NCBI GenBank assembly: GCA_964478995.1
Contig: CAYZJY010000024.1
Span: forward strand, 1-23,242
Source of the DNA: NZWG01 sp964478995
Lineage (GTDB): Bacteria > Fidelibacterota > Marinisomatia > Marinisomatales > UBA1611
DNA: 23,242 nt
Direction: 5' to 3'
Shown here piece after piece: positions 1-9,576 of the stretch (the first letter of the stretch is position 1; every line of letters starts with the position of its first letter). Below the pieces are notes generated by a model. It had not been told where the DNA came from, made no database searches, and worked only from the letters and a program-made list of their open reading frames with translations. The translations under genes were made by a program, and so were the position numbers.

Positions 1-2302
1 AAAGAAATTCCTTTAGGCCCTCATAATCATAGTGCCCCAACTCTGGTTGTAAGAAAAATTGAAAGGATAATTGGGGAGATTGAATAAAACTTGTCCCAAA
101 TGCCAGTCCTCTAGAACTAGCACTAATGTCTGAGAATACATAACGTGCGCCATTGGTCTCAGAGGCCAGTGGGTCAGAGATGGTTGTGATGTATTGATCC
201 GTATCAAATTCACTATTCGTGAATATGTCGAGTTCAATCTTCCATTGGGGATTTGGTCTAAGATTGATCCCAATTTTGAATGACCTATCGTATTCACCAT
301 CCTCTGCACTCCTATTACCAATACCCAAGTATCCATTCATTTTTTTTCTTCTGTCTGTCCTAATTCTCATGTTAAGGCGATCGTACATGGGAATACTTGC
401 AACGGGGCCTCCTCTTGTCAAATTACGGTTAATACCGCCAAATGACCTTCCATAATCCAATGACATGGAATACCAGTTATGGAAACGAATCCACAGGTCT
501 GAATTAATTCCCGCACTTCCATTATCCCATGAATAATCCCAATCCTGCCAGGTACCAAAACTCAATGATATGATCTGCCAATATTTCTTTGGAACAAAAT
601 CCTCATACTCAATGGAACTGTTCAATTTTTTGAGATTTGCTGATCTCATGTAGCCCAACTCATTCACATCGTAACCAGGAGAGGATTGTCCGAATGTCAG
701 AGAGCCTTTGAGATTCTTACCAGATATCTTTGTTAAACTTATCTCTGACCCCACTCCAGATAGACTTGTCAATGTACTGTCAACATTGATCTCATCATCG
801 GGACGCTGGAAGTAGTGACTTGAATTACTTTGTATCTCAGTAATGATGTTCTGGTGCCCCTCTATGACAGACCTAGCAACATAACCACTCAAGATCCAAG
901 ACGGATCTGGGAGGGCGTATTCTAGATCAGCACCTATGACAAGGGCATCTTTTAGAAAAAATGAATCCAAGTACGCGGTAGATAGGTCTTGTTTTCTATG
1001 GGTCATGAAACTTCCCAAAACAGTCTTTCCGTCTCTCATGTCTTGCTTTAATCGCATTACAAGTGAGTTTGCAAGTGGTTCTATGGAGTGTGACCTCTCT
1101 TGGCCGATAGAATCAATGTAGGACGCTTTCTCCTCCCTTGTTATCGCATCTAGAATACCTATGGAGAGACCACTTTTTGTCTTCCCACTAAGTTTAAGTG
1201 CAGTAAGGATATTTGTCTGTGATGGGTAATCCTCAAACTGACTCCCTTCATCGGTAACATATCCTCTAGGTTCTCTACCAATCCTGCGCGAATAGAAGAT
1301 ATTTGCATTTCCAGAGGAAAATGAGCGTGTCCTTCCAAATTGGAAGATGTCCGTACCCTCTAGGAAAAATGGTCGCTTCTCCTCAAAGAATGTTTCAAAT
1401 GCCGATAGATTCAAATTCGCTGGGTCTGCCTCCACCTGTCCAAAATCTGGATTTATGGTACCCGTCAAGGTAAAATTGGAACCGATCCCCACCTTGAGAT
1501 CAACTCCTAGGTTCCCGGAGAGATCGTTCTCATCCCAATAGGGATCTTGATTCGATCCATCTTCCTGGTAATTTTTTCCTGCAAGATAAGGTAAGATCTC
1601 AAATCGTTTTTTCTGTTTGGGTAAATTGAGTCCTGTCAAATTTCCAAAATGAGAGACAAAACCTTTGGTCTCCATCAAGATGGGTGCCCAAAAACTTTCC
1701 TCGCCATATCGTGCTGTCTTTCTATAAAAGTTCAATCCCCAAACCTGCTCTTTTTCAGATGGGTCATACCTTAGTTGAGATAAGGGAATTTTCATCTCAG
1801 TAGACCAACCATCATCCAAGATGACCGATCTAGTCTCCCAGACCGCATTCCAAGAGTCATCCATCTCAGTATCATTATAGTGAAGTATGTCTCTTATTGA
1901 ACCACTTGGATTCACCGAGAAACCAAAGCATGTCCTTCTATCAAAATAACTATCAATCCCAATTGCGAACCAATCTGAGTATCCCCAACCATCTCGTCGA
2001 ATTATTTGACGTGCTATTGAATCTGGAGAACTGTCATATAAATATGCACCTACATATAAGAATCCATCATCAATGGCCAATCTGACCTCAGTTTTATTCC
2101 TAGATGGTGATCCTGGCTGAGGATCCTTTTGAATAAAACCTGTTATGGGTGGACCTGCATTCCAGATCTTCTCATCTAAAACCCCATCGATCTTCACATT
2201 ACCATCCAATTGCAAGACCTCATGTGTTCGTCTATCTGATTCAGCCGCAAAACAATAAGAAAAAATTAGAATTGCACTAAGTTGTTTTTTGATGGGGATC
2301 AT
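1..2302 (-). CDS. DUF5916 outer-membrane protein with CBM9-like N-terminal domain (3'-truncated by window edge)
   Basis: The frame is open from an ATG at 2302 to base 1, giving about 767 residues; the C-terminus lies outside the window. A signal peptide is visible (about 1-20, ending CFAA). Residues about 25-210 look like the CBM9-like domain of this family, including IDGVLDEKIWNAG at 38-50. The hallmark DUF5916 stretch starts at residue 284 (NPDFGQVEADP, then FFEEKRPFFLEG). The rest is a series of amphipathic strands typical of an outer-membrane barrel. The role of the family is not firmly known; members often sit near TonB receptors and glycan or peptide degradation genes. It is last of the four visible minus-strand genes. 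Its ATG overlaps the stop of the CotH gene (ATGA), and a near-consensus Shine-Dalgarno lies inside the end of that gene. I infer a barrel handling glycans at the surface; substrate unknown. It is absent as a complete ORF only because it runs off the edge. Confidence 0.88.
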   Translation of the reverse strand, partial: MIPIKKQLSAILIFSYCFAAESDRRTHEVLQLDGNVKIDGVLDEKIWNAGPPITGFIQKDPQPGSPSRNKTEVRLAIDDGFLYVGAYLYDSSPDSIARQIIRRDGWGYSDWFAIGIDSYFDRRTCFGFSVNPSGSIRDILHYNDTEMDDSWNAVWETRSVILDDGWSTEMKIPLSQLRYDPSEKEQVWGLNFYRKTARYGEESFWAPILMETKGFVSHFGNLTGLNLPKQKKRFEILPYLAGKNYQEDGSNQDPYWDENDLSGNLGVDLKVGIGSNFTLTGTINPDFGQVEADPANLNLSAFETFFEEKRPFFLEGTDIFQFGRTRSFSSGNANIFYSRRIGREPRGYVTDEGSQFEDYPSQTNILTALKLSGKTKSGLSIGILDAITREEKASYIDSIGQERSHSIEPLANSLVMRLKQDMRDGKTVLGSFMTHRKQDLSTAYLDSFFLKDALVIGADLEYALPDPSWILSGYVARSVIEGHQNIITEIQSNSSHYFQRPDDEINVDSTLTSLSGVGSEISLTKISGKNLKGSLTFGQSSPGYDVNELGYMRSANLKKLNSSIEYEDFVPKKYWQIISLSFGTWQDWDYSWDNGSAGINSDLWIRFHNWYSMSLDYGRSFGGINRNLTRGGPVASIPMYDRLNMRIRTDRRKKMNGYLGIGNRSAEDGEYDRSFKIGINLRPNPQWKIELDIFTNSEFDTDQYITTISDPLASETNGARYVFSDISASSRGLAFGTSFIQSPQLSFQFFLQPELGHYDYEGLKEFL

Positions 2303-4605
2303 TTTAAATATATCACCTTCCTAGTGATCATTTTTTCAAGTCCCTTTATCCTCAACAGATAGCAACCTGAAGAAAATCTATTATTAAAATCTATTGGGAT
2401 TTTCAAATGACCAATTCCTGTTAAATCAATGACCCTTGACTCCATTATCTGCCCTGTCAATGAAATAAGATCTAACCTTAATTCATTAATTGGTTCGTTA
2501 ACATAAAGGTCCAACTTCAGATCTGAATTAAAAGGGTTAGGGTATAATCTTTGCAGTTGAAAAGCATCAGCAACCGGCTCGTCCTCCACATTCAATCCAG
2601 AATTCGATGATCCTGGTGTTGGGCTAAGGTACCCCCAATCATCTTGGTCTTCTGGTATCCTACCATATGACATGTCTTGCTGTTGTGAGGGGAAATTAAT
2701 TGAGTCCAATAATGTTTCGCCATCTGGTAGTACGAGGCCCAAAAACTCACCATTCGATGAAAGTTTGAAATTCGCATGCAAATCACCTTGTTCTTGATCT
2801 TCATCGCACCATATCAACATGTAACCTTGTGGTTCAATTATGGATCCTGAATCAGGGAACTGCCATTTTGTAAGATTATCAGATTTATCTGTAAGGAAAA
2901 AACCACTTAGATCAATAACCTCATCATTAGAATAATTATGAAGTTCAACCCAATCATCAAATTCACCACTCTCATCCATGTTGATGGTCTCATTATTTGC
3001 AAGTAATTCATTAATGATGATTGGTCGTTCAAAGACCTCTTCGATCACTTGAAAGGTCATGAAATCATATATTGGAAACCTATCGCTACCTCCTTCATTA
3101 CCTGCTAGAAGGTACCAATAATAATTTCCTACCCCTTCAGGGATGAATTCTGCAACATATAGGTCGTGATCTTCGACACGATCACTAAATAAATTTGGCT
3201 GGAATGTTGGGATGATCGAATTCCATGTCTGCTCTCCCTCTCTAGCATAAAAAAGATGGAAGTTTACTGGATCTCCAAACATTGATATCTTAATTCTAAC
3301 TGTGTCACCTTCAATAATGATCTCGTTCTCTTTTTCTACATCATATATGGTCGGCAGATTACTACCATAGGATATCTGCTCATCTAGGGAGGATCTTCTT
3401 TCTGAGAAAAAACGCAACATACCCTGTTTTACATGGTCTAATTCGAATTCATATCCATAACTACTAACAAAATCATCCATGGAAAACCCATAGTCTAAAA
3501 CTCGATACTGATCTTCCTCTGCAGCAGCATACAAGAAATCAACCATCTGCTCTAGTTTGATCTCTAACTCATCAATATCCAATAACCGATCTGAATAGAA
3601 CTGTAAAAAATGTGAGAATAGATCCCTATATCTATCCTGTGAGAAAAGATGATCGGTAAGGGGTCTCCCATCATTATCGATCACTGCATAATCATATGGG
3701 TCAATTGTACTCCAATCAGTGTCAAACCAGTCAATGCTCAATGTGTTATCATAGTCATAAGGTATCCAGTGCATTAGATCATCCGAAGGATCATGATAAA
3801 GATAAAAATTGTTACGAAGGAAACGATAGTCATCCCATCCACCTGTAATGATGTTCATGGCAAAATATTGCAAGGCCTCTTTGATATCAAGTACAAGACG
3901 AAGCGAGTCTGGTGAATGGTCAATGATCCTGATCAGGCGTGCTAGTTTACCATAGTCGTACTCATCTTGATTCGTCTTAAGTGCATATGGCCTTTGCTCA
4001 TCATAATATGGATGATAATCCTCTGGGTCATTTCCTCTATAAGTAAGGTCTGCAGGCCATAGACATTTCCATAGATTTCCATTATCATTATCATAATTTC
4101 TTGATAAGAAAGTATCATCTAAGTGTTCCACAGAAACATAAAGACCATAATAACTTCCATTGATGTAAACTTTTGCATGTGCTGCACGGCTACTAACCAT
4201 TCCAATACGCTGGAAAAGATCCCAAGAGATCTTTGATCGAATAATGGATGGATCATTATTCTCGCCATTCAGATTCAATTTCTCAACACCAAAAAAGTCA
4301 CGTCCCGATATGAAATGGTTAAAATCCACCTTGAAAGATTTCTTTGCAGCCACCCGGGAAGTATTACCTCTCAGTCTAAAACCTATGGAATCAATGGTCT
4401 CATTAATATATGCATTCTGAAAATGAATTGATGCTGGATGCAGTGAATCGCTTTCAACATTTTCCCAATCATACATCCACTCCAGATCATCCTGGTCCAA
4501 TGTGATATTTATAATTGCAATCTGTGAATCATCGTATACCTTCCACGATTCATCCGCGTAGATAAGACCCATGAATAATAATAATCTAAATAATATTGAA
4601 AACAC
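2299..4605 (-). CDS. Secreted CotH-kinase-like protein with lamin-tail domain and T9SS-type sorting domain
   Basis: 768 residues with a GTG start chosen because AAGGAA lies 6 nt upstream. A short signal peptide (about 1-17, ending LIYA) leads into a CotH-type domain of about 22-415: FRLRGNTS at 76-83, LNLNGENNDPS around 110-120, YGLYVSVEHLD at 163-173, WDDYRFLRNNFYLY at 257-270 and WIPYDYDNTL at 280-289. The last holds the acidic residues that in CotH kinases bind metal/ATP. Residues about 430-525 may be an Ig-like domain. About 529-670 is a lamin-tail domain (IINELLANN, then DDWVELHNYSND). Residues 685-768 are a sorting domain starting with YPNPFNS (688-694), with SGCYLLRIKG and the terminal VIYLK. 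Spore CotH phosphorylates coat proteins; secreted bacterial CotH-LTD proteins of this kind have no assigned substrate. The gene starts 27 bp after the GH13 stop and overlaps the DUF5916 start. The domain calls are good; kinase activity is unproven. Confidence 0.9.
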   Translation of the reverse strand: MFSILFRLLLFMGLIYADESWKVYDDSQIAIINITLDQDDLEWMYDWENVESDSLHPASIHFQNAYINETIDSIGFRLRGNTSRVAAKKSFKVDFNHFISGRDFFGVEKLNLNGENNDPSIIRSKISWDLFQRIGMVSSRAAHAKVYINGSYYGLYVSVEHLDDTFLSRNYDNDNGNLWKCLWPADLTYRGNDPEDYHPYYDEQRPYALKTNQDEYDYGKLARLIRIIDHSPDSLRLVLDIKEALQYFAMNIITGGWDDYRFLRNNFYLYHDPSDDLMHWIPYDYDNTLSIDWFDTDWSTIDPYDYAVIDNDGRPLTDHLFSQDRYRDLFSHFLQFYSDRLLDIDELEIKLEQMVDFLYAAAEEDQYRVLDYGFSMDDFVSSYGYEFELDHVKQGMLRFFSERRSSLDEQISYGSNLPTIYDVEKENEIIIEGDTVRIKISMFGDPVNFHLFYAREGEQTWNSIIPTFQPNLFSDRVEDHDLYVAEFIPEGVGNYYWYLLAGNEGGSDRFPIYDFMTFQVIEEVFERPIIINELLANNETINMDESGEFDDWVELHNYSNDEVIDLSGFFLTDKSDNLTKWQFPDSGSIIEPQGYMLIWCDEDQEQGDLHANFKLSSNGEFLGLVLPDGETLLDSINFPSQQQDMSYGRIPEDQDDWGYLSPTPGSSNSGLNVEDEPVADAFQLQRLYPNPFNSDLKLDLYVNEPINELRLDLISLTGQIMESRVIDLTGIGHLKIPIDFNNRFSSGCYLLRIKGLEKMITRKVIYLK
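2312..2322 (-). promoter_or_regulatory. Strong Shine-Dalgarno for the DUF5916 gene, inside the CotH gene
   Basis: The minus strand reads AGGAAGGTGAT, a near match to the 16S anti-SD complement AAGGAGGTGAT, ending 9 nt before the ATG at 2302. It lies within the last codons of the upstream CotH-like gene, so it combines with the ATGA overlap to give coupled or independent initiation. It supports the 2302 start. Confidence 0.6.
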
Positions 4606-4611
4606 AAAAAA

Positions 4612-4617
4612 TTCCTT
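4612..4617 (-). promoter_or_regulatory. Shine-Dalgarno that fixes the GTG start of the CotH-like gene
   Basis: The minus strand reads AAGGAA followed by six Ts/As and then GTG at 4605. Spacing is 6 nt. No in-frame ATG gives a better signal peptide, so this site supports the unusual GTG start. Confidence 0.5.
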
Positions 4618-4632
4618 ATGGATATATAACGT

Positions 4633-7353
4633 TTATTTGACCAAAAGCACTTTGGTATTGAGTGAATTGGTTTTTGACCTGAAAGATACTACGTAAATAC
4701 CAGAAGATAGGGAAACTCCATTCATAGAGGTTGAGTCCCAGTATAGGTTGTGCTCGCCCTGAGAAAAAATACCCTCCTTTAGCGTACTTACCAAGTTACC
4801 TCTTAGGTCATAGACCATGAGTTTACCACGAACATCATTATCCAGATTCAGTTTGATCTGAATACGTGAATTGAATGGGTTAGGGAATGAATGAATGATC
4901 CCATATTTTTGTGGTAGAGTTACGCGATCTTGAACATCTAGATCCCATTGCTGATTTGAGTATATGATAGCAGTCTTACCCTCTATGAAATATTCACCAT
5001 AGTTTCCATCATCGGTTACAAGGTCATTCCCTGGTTCCATCACATCATACCATGTTCCTGGTGATAAAAATGGTACATTATTAACGGTTCTATCATATTC
5101 TGAAAAATTTGCAATGACAACGACCTGATCATTATTATTATCTTCTGACTCATCCTTGTACCCATAGACGATCACTCTCTCTGCCTCATATCTCCATAGA
5201 TCATGGAAGGTACCTTGGGAAAATGCAGGATTTTTTTTACGGAATTTGGAAAGTTTTGAATAATGTTCAAGATGAGACAGTCCTGATTCCGTACTTAACT
5301 GAGACCAATCAATTGGTCGATATTGTAATTTTTCTTCATAATCACCATTATTATTGGCATCGGTCCATCCTGTTTGAAGTCCAAATTCCTGCCCCTGGAA
5401 GATCATCGGTATGCCCAATGATGTAAATAGGATACTTGCATAGAATTTGTCACGTTCTCGAGCTTCATCAATTGAATAATTGTTAAATACGACCATCTCC
5501 TGTATGATGGATTGCTCATCGTGACTAATCATGTATTTTATGGCCTGGGTACGATCTGAATATGCATTTCCCACATTTGAGTACTCATGAAGCCTTACCA
5601 CCTGGTTCATGAATGTGATAGCGGAATTATACTGACCATGGGCATCAGTCAATAGGATGTCATGAAAACTATCATGCCATGATGAAGTTAACGAGGTCAC
5701 ATCGATCAGCCATGGATCTGATGGTAGATGTTCAGCGATCTGGTAGATCGTTGGATCTAAATCCTCAATGGAAGATGTCCATGCTGGTATCCCAAAATCT
5801 GGTTGACTTAATTGCCAGCCTATCATCCTTGTTGCATCAAAACGAAAACCATCGATCCTATATTCTTCTATCCATATTCGATTCACTTGATCAATATATT
5901 CAATGGTCTTTTCATTGAAATGATCCAGATCCAACATTCCCCATGAACCCTCGGTCTCATTCGGATTCAATTCATTTGATGGTTTGATATAGGGATTAAG
6001 ATCATAATTAGGTTGGATCTCCCATATGGGGCTTGAAGAACGAACATGGTTCCACACCATGTCCATTATTATGGCCATTCCTCTTGTGTGAGCCTCATCT
6101 ACAAGTGTCTTTAATTCTTCTGGTGTTCCATATCGAGATTCTACTGCAGACATTAGTTTAGGGTCATAACCCCATGAATGAGTACCTGGAAATTCTGTAA
6201 TTGGTAATAGTTCAATGGCATTGATCCCAACCGATCGAAGATGATCAAGCCTATCGATCACATCCACAAACCTACCCTGGCCATTGCCTTGTGCAGAAAA
6301 ATCATCAACATGAAGTTCGTAGATCACCAATGTATCTAAACTTGGTCTCAAATAATTAACGGACTGCCACTCATAGTCATCTGCCGTTGAAATGCCACCT
6401 GGTCCGATCTCAATTCTTGTACGGCCATTGGTAAGCCTTCTCGATAAAGGGTCTGCTATTCTATTTCCATTCATCAATAAAAATTCATACTCATACTGAC
6501 CATTTGGCATATCAAGATCGATCCACCATACATCATCCATGCCTGGATCCTTTTTCATCATGATCGCGTCTGAGTCCTCTCCAGTTGTTCCTGCTGGTGT
6601 AATAATAACTTTCATGACAGGTTGCATTGGTGCATGCACAGCAACATACATCACATCATCTATCCAGTTTGGTCCCATTACCACGTTATTTGGAATAGGC
6701 TCTTCAATGATGTCTATTGCTCCAAATTCATAAACCGTATGGAGTTCTCCATCTATGGATGCCTGAACAAAGATCGGGTCATAGAGGGACAAGGCAGGAT
6801 CAAATGAAATGTAAAAAACTCCATTCTCATCAACATGATCTGAGCCAGTAAGAGTATCTCCACCAACCCAATATCGGACAAAGTCAATTGTACCATCAGT
6901 AAATATCCCCGTACTAAATCCAGTTACTCCATTATCTTCATTGAGGTGTCTAGAAGGTTGAAAAAATAATGGATCAGTTACTTCTAAAATGGAATTACCC
7001 CACTCATCATCGGTCGTATTTGAATTTAGTGGATCTGAGATCCACTCATAATTGGTACCTGAGTTATTGTAGTGAAAATGTATCTTATAAAAATATTCCT
7101 GTCCGACAGCAAGATCATAGGTCTTCTCATAACAATCTGTTTCATCATTATGGATCAATCTAGATGGAGCATCAGGATCAATGAACCCATTTGAATTGGG
7201 ACCCCAATCATCATTAGTACCATCAGGCATGGTTCCTGGAACAAATACCCTAACAAAGTCATCATTTGGGGTTTGTACATAACGAAATGTGACATCCATG
7301 CCAAGGCAGCAGCCTACTAGGACCATCCATGGGATGTATCTAGATCTGATCAT
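4633..7353 (-). CDS. Secreted multidomain GH13 alpha-glucan hydrolase/branching-type enzyme with T9SS-type sorting domain
   Basis: 906 residues. An N-terminal hydrophobic segment (about 6-18) is a signal peptide; LVGC at 12-15 resembles a lipobox. Residues about 20-215 form beta-rich domains, probably carbohydrate-binding. About 225-325 looks like a CBM48/E-set domain as found before branching-enzyme and pullulanase catalytic domains. The GH13 barrel runs from about 340 (VIYELHVDDFSAQG) to 700 and has all four conserved regions: DMVWNH 431-436, GFRFDATR 502-509 with nucleophile D506, E541 (IAEH) as acid/base, and H611-D612. About 715-800 is the C-terminal beta domain. A sorting domain starts at FPNPFNS (823-829) and ends VLLVK. 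It should cut or rearrange alpha-1,4/1,6-glucan at the cell surface; the subfamily and exact reaction cannot be assigned by eye. It lies 14 bp after the GH97 gene and is evidently co-transcribed with it. Confidence 0.93.
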   Translation of the reverse strand: MIRSRYIPWMVLVGCCLGMDVTFRYVQTPNDDFVRVFVPGTMPDGTNDDWGPNSNGFIDPDAPSRLIHNDETDCYEKTYDLAVGQEYFYKIHFHYNNSGTNYEWISDPLNSNTTDDEWGNSILEVTDPLFFQPSRHLNEDNGVTGFSTGIFTDGTIDFVRYWVGGDTLTGSDHVDENGVFYISFDPALSLYDPIFVQASIDGELHTVYEFGAIDIIEEPIPNNVVMGPNWIDDVMYVAVHAPMQPVMKVIITPAGTTGEDSDAIMMKKDPGMDDVWWIDLDMPNGQYEYEFLLMNGNRIADPLSRRLTNGRTRIEIGPGGISTADDYEWQSVNYLRPSLDTLVIYELHVDDFSAQGNGQGRFVDVIDRLDHLRSVGINAIELLPITEFPGTHSWGYDPKLMSAVESRYGTPEELKTLVDEAHTRGMAIIMDMVWNHVRSSSPIWEIQPNYDLNPYIKPSNELNPNETEGSWGMLDLDHFNEKTIEYIDQVNRIWIEEYRIDGFRFDATRMIGWQLSQPDFGIPAWTSSIEDLDPTIYQIAEHLPSDPWLIDVTSLTSSWHDSFHDILLTDAHGQYNSAITFMNQVVRLHEYSNVGNAYSDRTQAIKYMISHDEQSIIQEMVVFNNYSIDEARERDKFYASILFTSLGIPMIFQGQEFGLQTGWTDANNNGDYEEKLQYRPIDWSQLSTESGLSHLEHYSKLSKFRKKNPAFSQGTFHDLWRYEAERVIVYGYKDESEDNNNDQVVVIANFSEYDRTVNNVPFLSPGTWYDVMEPGNDLVTDDGNYGEYFIEGKTAIIYSNQQWDLDVQDRVTLPQKYGIIHSFPNPFNSRIQIKLNLDNDVRGKLMVYDLRGNLVSTLKEGIFSQGEHNLYWDSTSMNGVSLSSGIYVVSFRSKTNSLNTKVLLVK

Positions 7354-7367
7354 TTAGTTTTGGCCAT

Positions 7368-9509
7368 CTATCCCTTAGGGGAAAACCTGATCGCCTGTCC
7401 TCCTCCTGATGGAAGCACGATATCGTATTTATCTCCATTCTTGAAGACCATGGTCTCTATGATAACCTCTTCAGGTTTTGTTTTCCAACCTCCATCCCTT
7501 GGATCTTTATAAATTGTTGCAACATACTCCTTGCCTGGATCTAGAAATGTCATTTCAATATTAATTGTCCGGGCTTCCTCATTGGTTATGCTTCCGAGGT
7601 ACCAATCTTCGCTGGCACGGTCTCTACGCACAGTTGTGATATATTGTCCGATCTCACCATTGAGTACCCTAGACTCTTCCCAATCTGTAGGAACATCCAA
7701 TATGAACTGGAATGCAGGGTTTCCCTCATAATTTTCAGGTAGGTCTGCTGCCATTTGTACCGGAGCATAAATAACCACATAATGGGCGAGTTCCTTGGCA
7801 ATAGTACTGGGAATGTGATGGTTGGTATTGATCGTTCTATCATCGGGACTATTATAACGGTATTCCTTGAGGTTGAATATGCCGGGTGTATAATCCATTG
7901 GACCACTTAACATTCTTGTGAAAGCAAGGATCGTTGTATGATCTGGCTTATTATGAGCATCAATGGGCATGAATCCATTGAACTCCTGCCCTCTTGCACC
8001 TTCTCTGGATAACATGTTAGGATAGGTACGCCTGATGCCTGTATCCTTAATAGGTTCATGAACTACAACACTAACTTCATACTTAGCGGCTGTCTCTAGG
8101 ACCTTTCGAAAATGTTCTACCATGTATTGACCATGATGCCATTCTTTTTGGACATTCCCCTCCTCGTCAATACGCTTGATATTCTGACTACCGTCATTTA
8201 CATATCCCGTCTTGACGACACGAATCCCATTACGGTTACAATAGGCAAATGCGCTATCTAACTGATTCTCATAATTGTCTATCTGAGTTCCTGTCTCATG
8301 ATGACCAACAAGTCGAATTGCCTTTTTCCATGCATAATCTGAAATAAGTTCATTGTCAAATTCTGGGTGTGGTTCATAAAATCCAAAATTCTCACCCTCT
8401 CCCGTACAGCACCAATTCTCATCCCATCCAGTATTCCATCCCTCTACCAATAAACCATCAAATCCATACTTAGCACCAAAGTCAACATATTCTAGGACAC
8501 GATCTGTCTTAGCACCGTGATGAGGTCCAGAACCCCATGTCGACTGATTGGTCCCTATCATTTCCCACCATAGCCCAATGTATTTTCCTGGCTTGATCCA
8601 TTCAGGATTTCCCAACTTATTTGGTTCATTAAGATTCAATGTCAATGTTGACATTGGAAGGTCTGACGCAGTCTCACCGATCAAAATTGTTCTCCAAGGG
8701 CTATTCATTGGAGCCTGAGTCCGTACCTTTATTCCATCTGACCAAGGGATGAGATCACACTCCATGTTCTTCGTTCCATTTGCCTTTAGGGTCATGCTTG
8801 AATAGTTGGTCAAGTTTGCCTCATGGACTGCAATTGCGATCCCATCATCTCGCTGTACGGTAAATGGTGTCTGTACAGCCTCAGGTCCTAGCCGAGGACC
8901 GTTAAGATTCTCAACAAGTTCCGAAAATTTGTTTCTTGAGATCTCACTTATCAATGTATTTGCGTATAAGAACTCATAACGACGATAGGCATAGGCAGGT
9001 ATCCACCAAGATGGTGAGTCCTCAGCAAAATTGAATTCTGTCAGTTCATCAATAATATTGAATCTGTCTATTCCTTCTTGCTCAGGGATCTCATACCTAA
9101 ATCCAATACCATCATTGAATACTCTGAATCGAAGGTTGATCTCATGATCGTTCTCATTTGATAAAAGCCTAAGGAAAAGTTCTTTGTGATCATCTAATAT
9201 TTCTTTTTGCTCTCCCCAAACCTGAGTCCATTTTTTTTTATGTTTCTTAGAATTTTTAGAAAGGATCTTGATATTATCAACAAAATCAAATTGATCTGTT
9301 TTCATGCCAAGTGCCGAAGGTTCCATAATGAGTATATTATTCTTGTAGACTGAATACATGATCATACCATCATGATCTCCTAACTCCAAAGTTATGGAGC
9401 CATCCGGAGATGAGATCTCGATCCTTTTATCATTCGCGCAAGAATAGAACATTGCTATTATCATCAATGACAAAATGGCACCCATGATTTTCTGTGATCT
9501 TATTATCAT
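7368..9509 (-). CDS. GH97 alpha-glucosidase, SusB-like (inverting type), probable lipoprotein
   Basis: 713 residues, close to the 738 of Bacteroides SusB. The N-terminus has a hydrophobic stretch ending FYSC (C24), a likely lipobox, so periplasm-facing anchoring is probable. The beta-sandwich N domain is about 28-290, the TIM barrel about 300-590 and the C-terminal beta domain about 610-713. Family motifs: LLVEGWNTGWD at 353-363, HHET with E405, VVVHEP with E485, and SREGARGQEF with E503 and E509. The E485, E503 and E509 spacing (18 and 24) equals E508, E526 and E532 of SusB, where they serve as base/calcium ligand, calcium ligand and acid. This points to the inverting alpha-glucosidase subgroup rather than the retaining alpha-galactosidases that use an Asp nucleophile. 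It would release glucose from maltooligosaccharides. It is the first gene of the minus-strand cluster, with AAGGAA 9 nt before the ATG, and it diverges from the SusA-like gene. Confidence 0.95.
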   Translation of the reverse strand: MIIRSQKIMGAILSLMIIAMFYSCANDKRIEISSPDGSITLELGDHDGMIMYSVYKNNILIMEPSALGMKTDQFDFVDNIKILSKNSKKHKKKWTQVWGEQKEILDDHKELFLRLLSNENDHEINLRFRVFNDGIGFRYEIPEQEGIDRFNIIDELTEFNFAEDSPSWWIPAYAYRRYEFLYANTLISEISRNKFSELVENLNGPRLGPEAVQTPFTVQRDDGIAIAVHEANLTNYSSMTLKANGTKNMECDLIPWSDGIKVRTQAPMNSPWRTILIGETASDLPMSTLTLNLNEPNKLGNPEWIKPGKYIGLWWEMIGTNQSTWGSGPHHGAKTDRVLEYVDFGAKYGFDGLLVEGWNTGWDENWCCTGEGENFGFYEPHPEFDNELISDYAWKKAIRLVGHHETGTQIDNYENQLDSAFAYCNRNGIRVVKTGYVNDGSQNIKRIDEEGNVQKEWHHGQYMVEHFRKVLETAAKYEVSVVVHEPIKDTGIRRTYPNMLSREGARGQEFNGFMPIDAHNKPDHTTILAFTRMLSGPMDYTPGIFNLKEYRYNSPDDRTINTNHHIPSTIAKELAHYVVIYAPVQMAADLPENYEGNPAFQFILDVPTDWEESRVLNGEIGQYITTVRRDRASEDWYLGSITNEEARTINIEMTFLDPGKEYVATIYKDPRDGGWKTKPEEVIIETMVFKNGDKYDIVLPSGGGQAIRFSPKG

Positions 9510-9518
9510 GAAAATTGA

Positions 9519-9524
9519 TTCCTT
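9519..9524 (-). promoter_or_regulatory. Shine-Dalgarno of the GH97 gene
   Basis: The minus strand reads AAGGAA 9 nt before the ATG at 9509. By contrast, no SD is visible before the divergent GH13 gene at 9684. Confidence 0.45.
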
Positions 9525-9544
9525 TTAACTATCGTATTAAAAAA

Positions 9545-9576
9545 TTTGCAACATATTCAAGTGCATAAGTTTGCAA
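9545..9576. repeat. Two TTTGCAA copies 25 bp apart, candidate operator
   Basis: TTTGCAA occurs at 9545-9551 and 9570-9576. The TTGCAA core is self-complementary, and the 25-bp spacing is near 2.4 helical turns. The pair sits between the candidate -35/-10 sets of both promoters, as a shared regulator site would. The motif resembles half-sites of LacI-type sugar regulators only loosely, and short AT-rich repeats arise by chance in such DNA. Confidence 0.25.

Noticed and set aside
219..2085. Plus-strand open frames of 61-78 codons at the left end
   Set aside because: All lie antisense to the continuous DUF5916 reading frame, whose conserved motifs run from 2302 to base 1.
4633..7353. Treating the 906-aa GH13 as a lipoprotein because of LVGC at residues 12-15
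   Set aside because: It also carries a T9SS-type sorting domain, which implies a cleaved signal peptide and a different anchoring route; the lipobox match may be chance.
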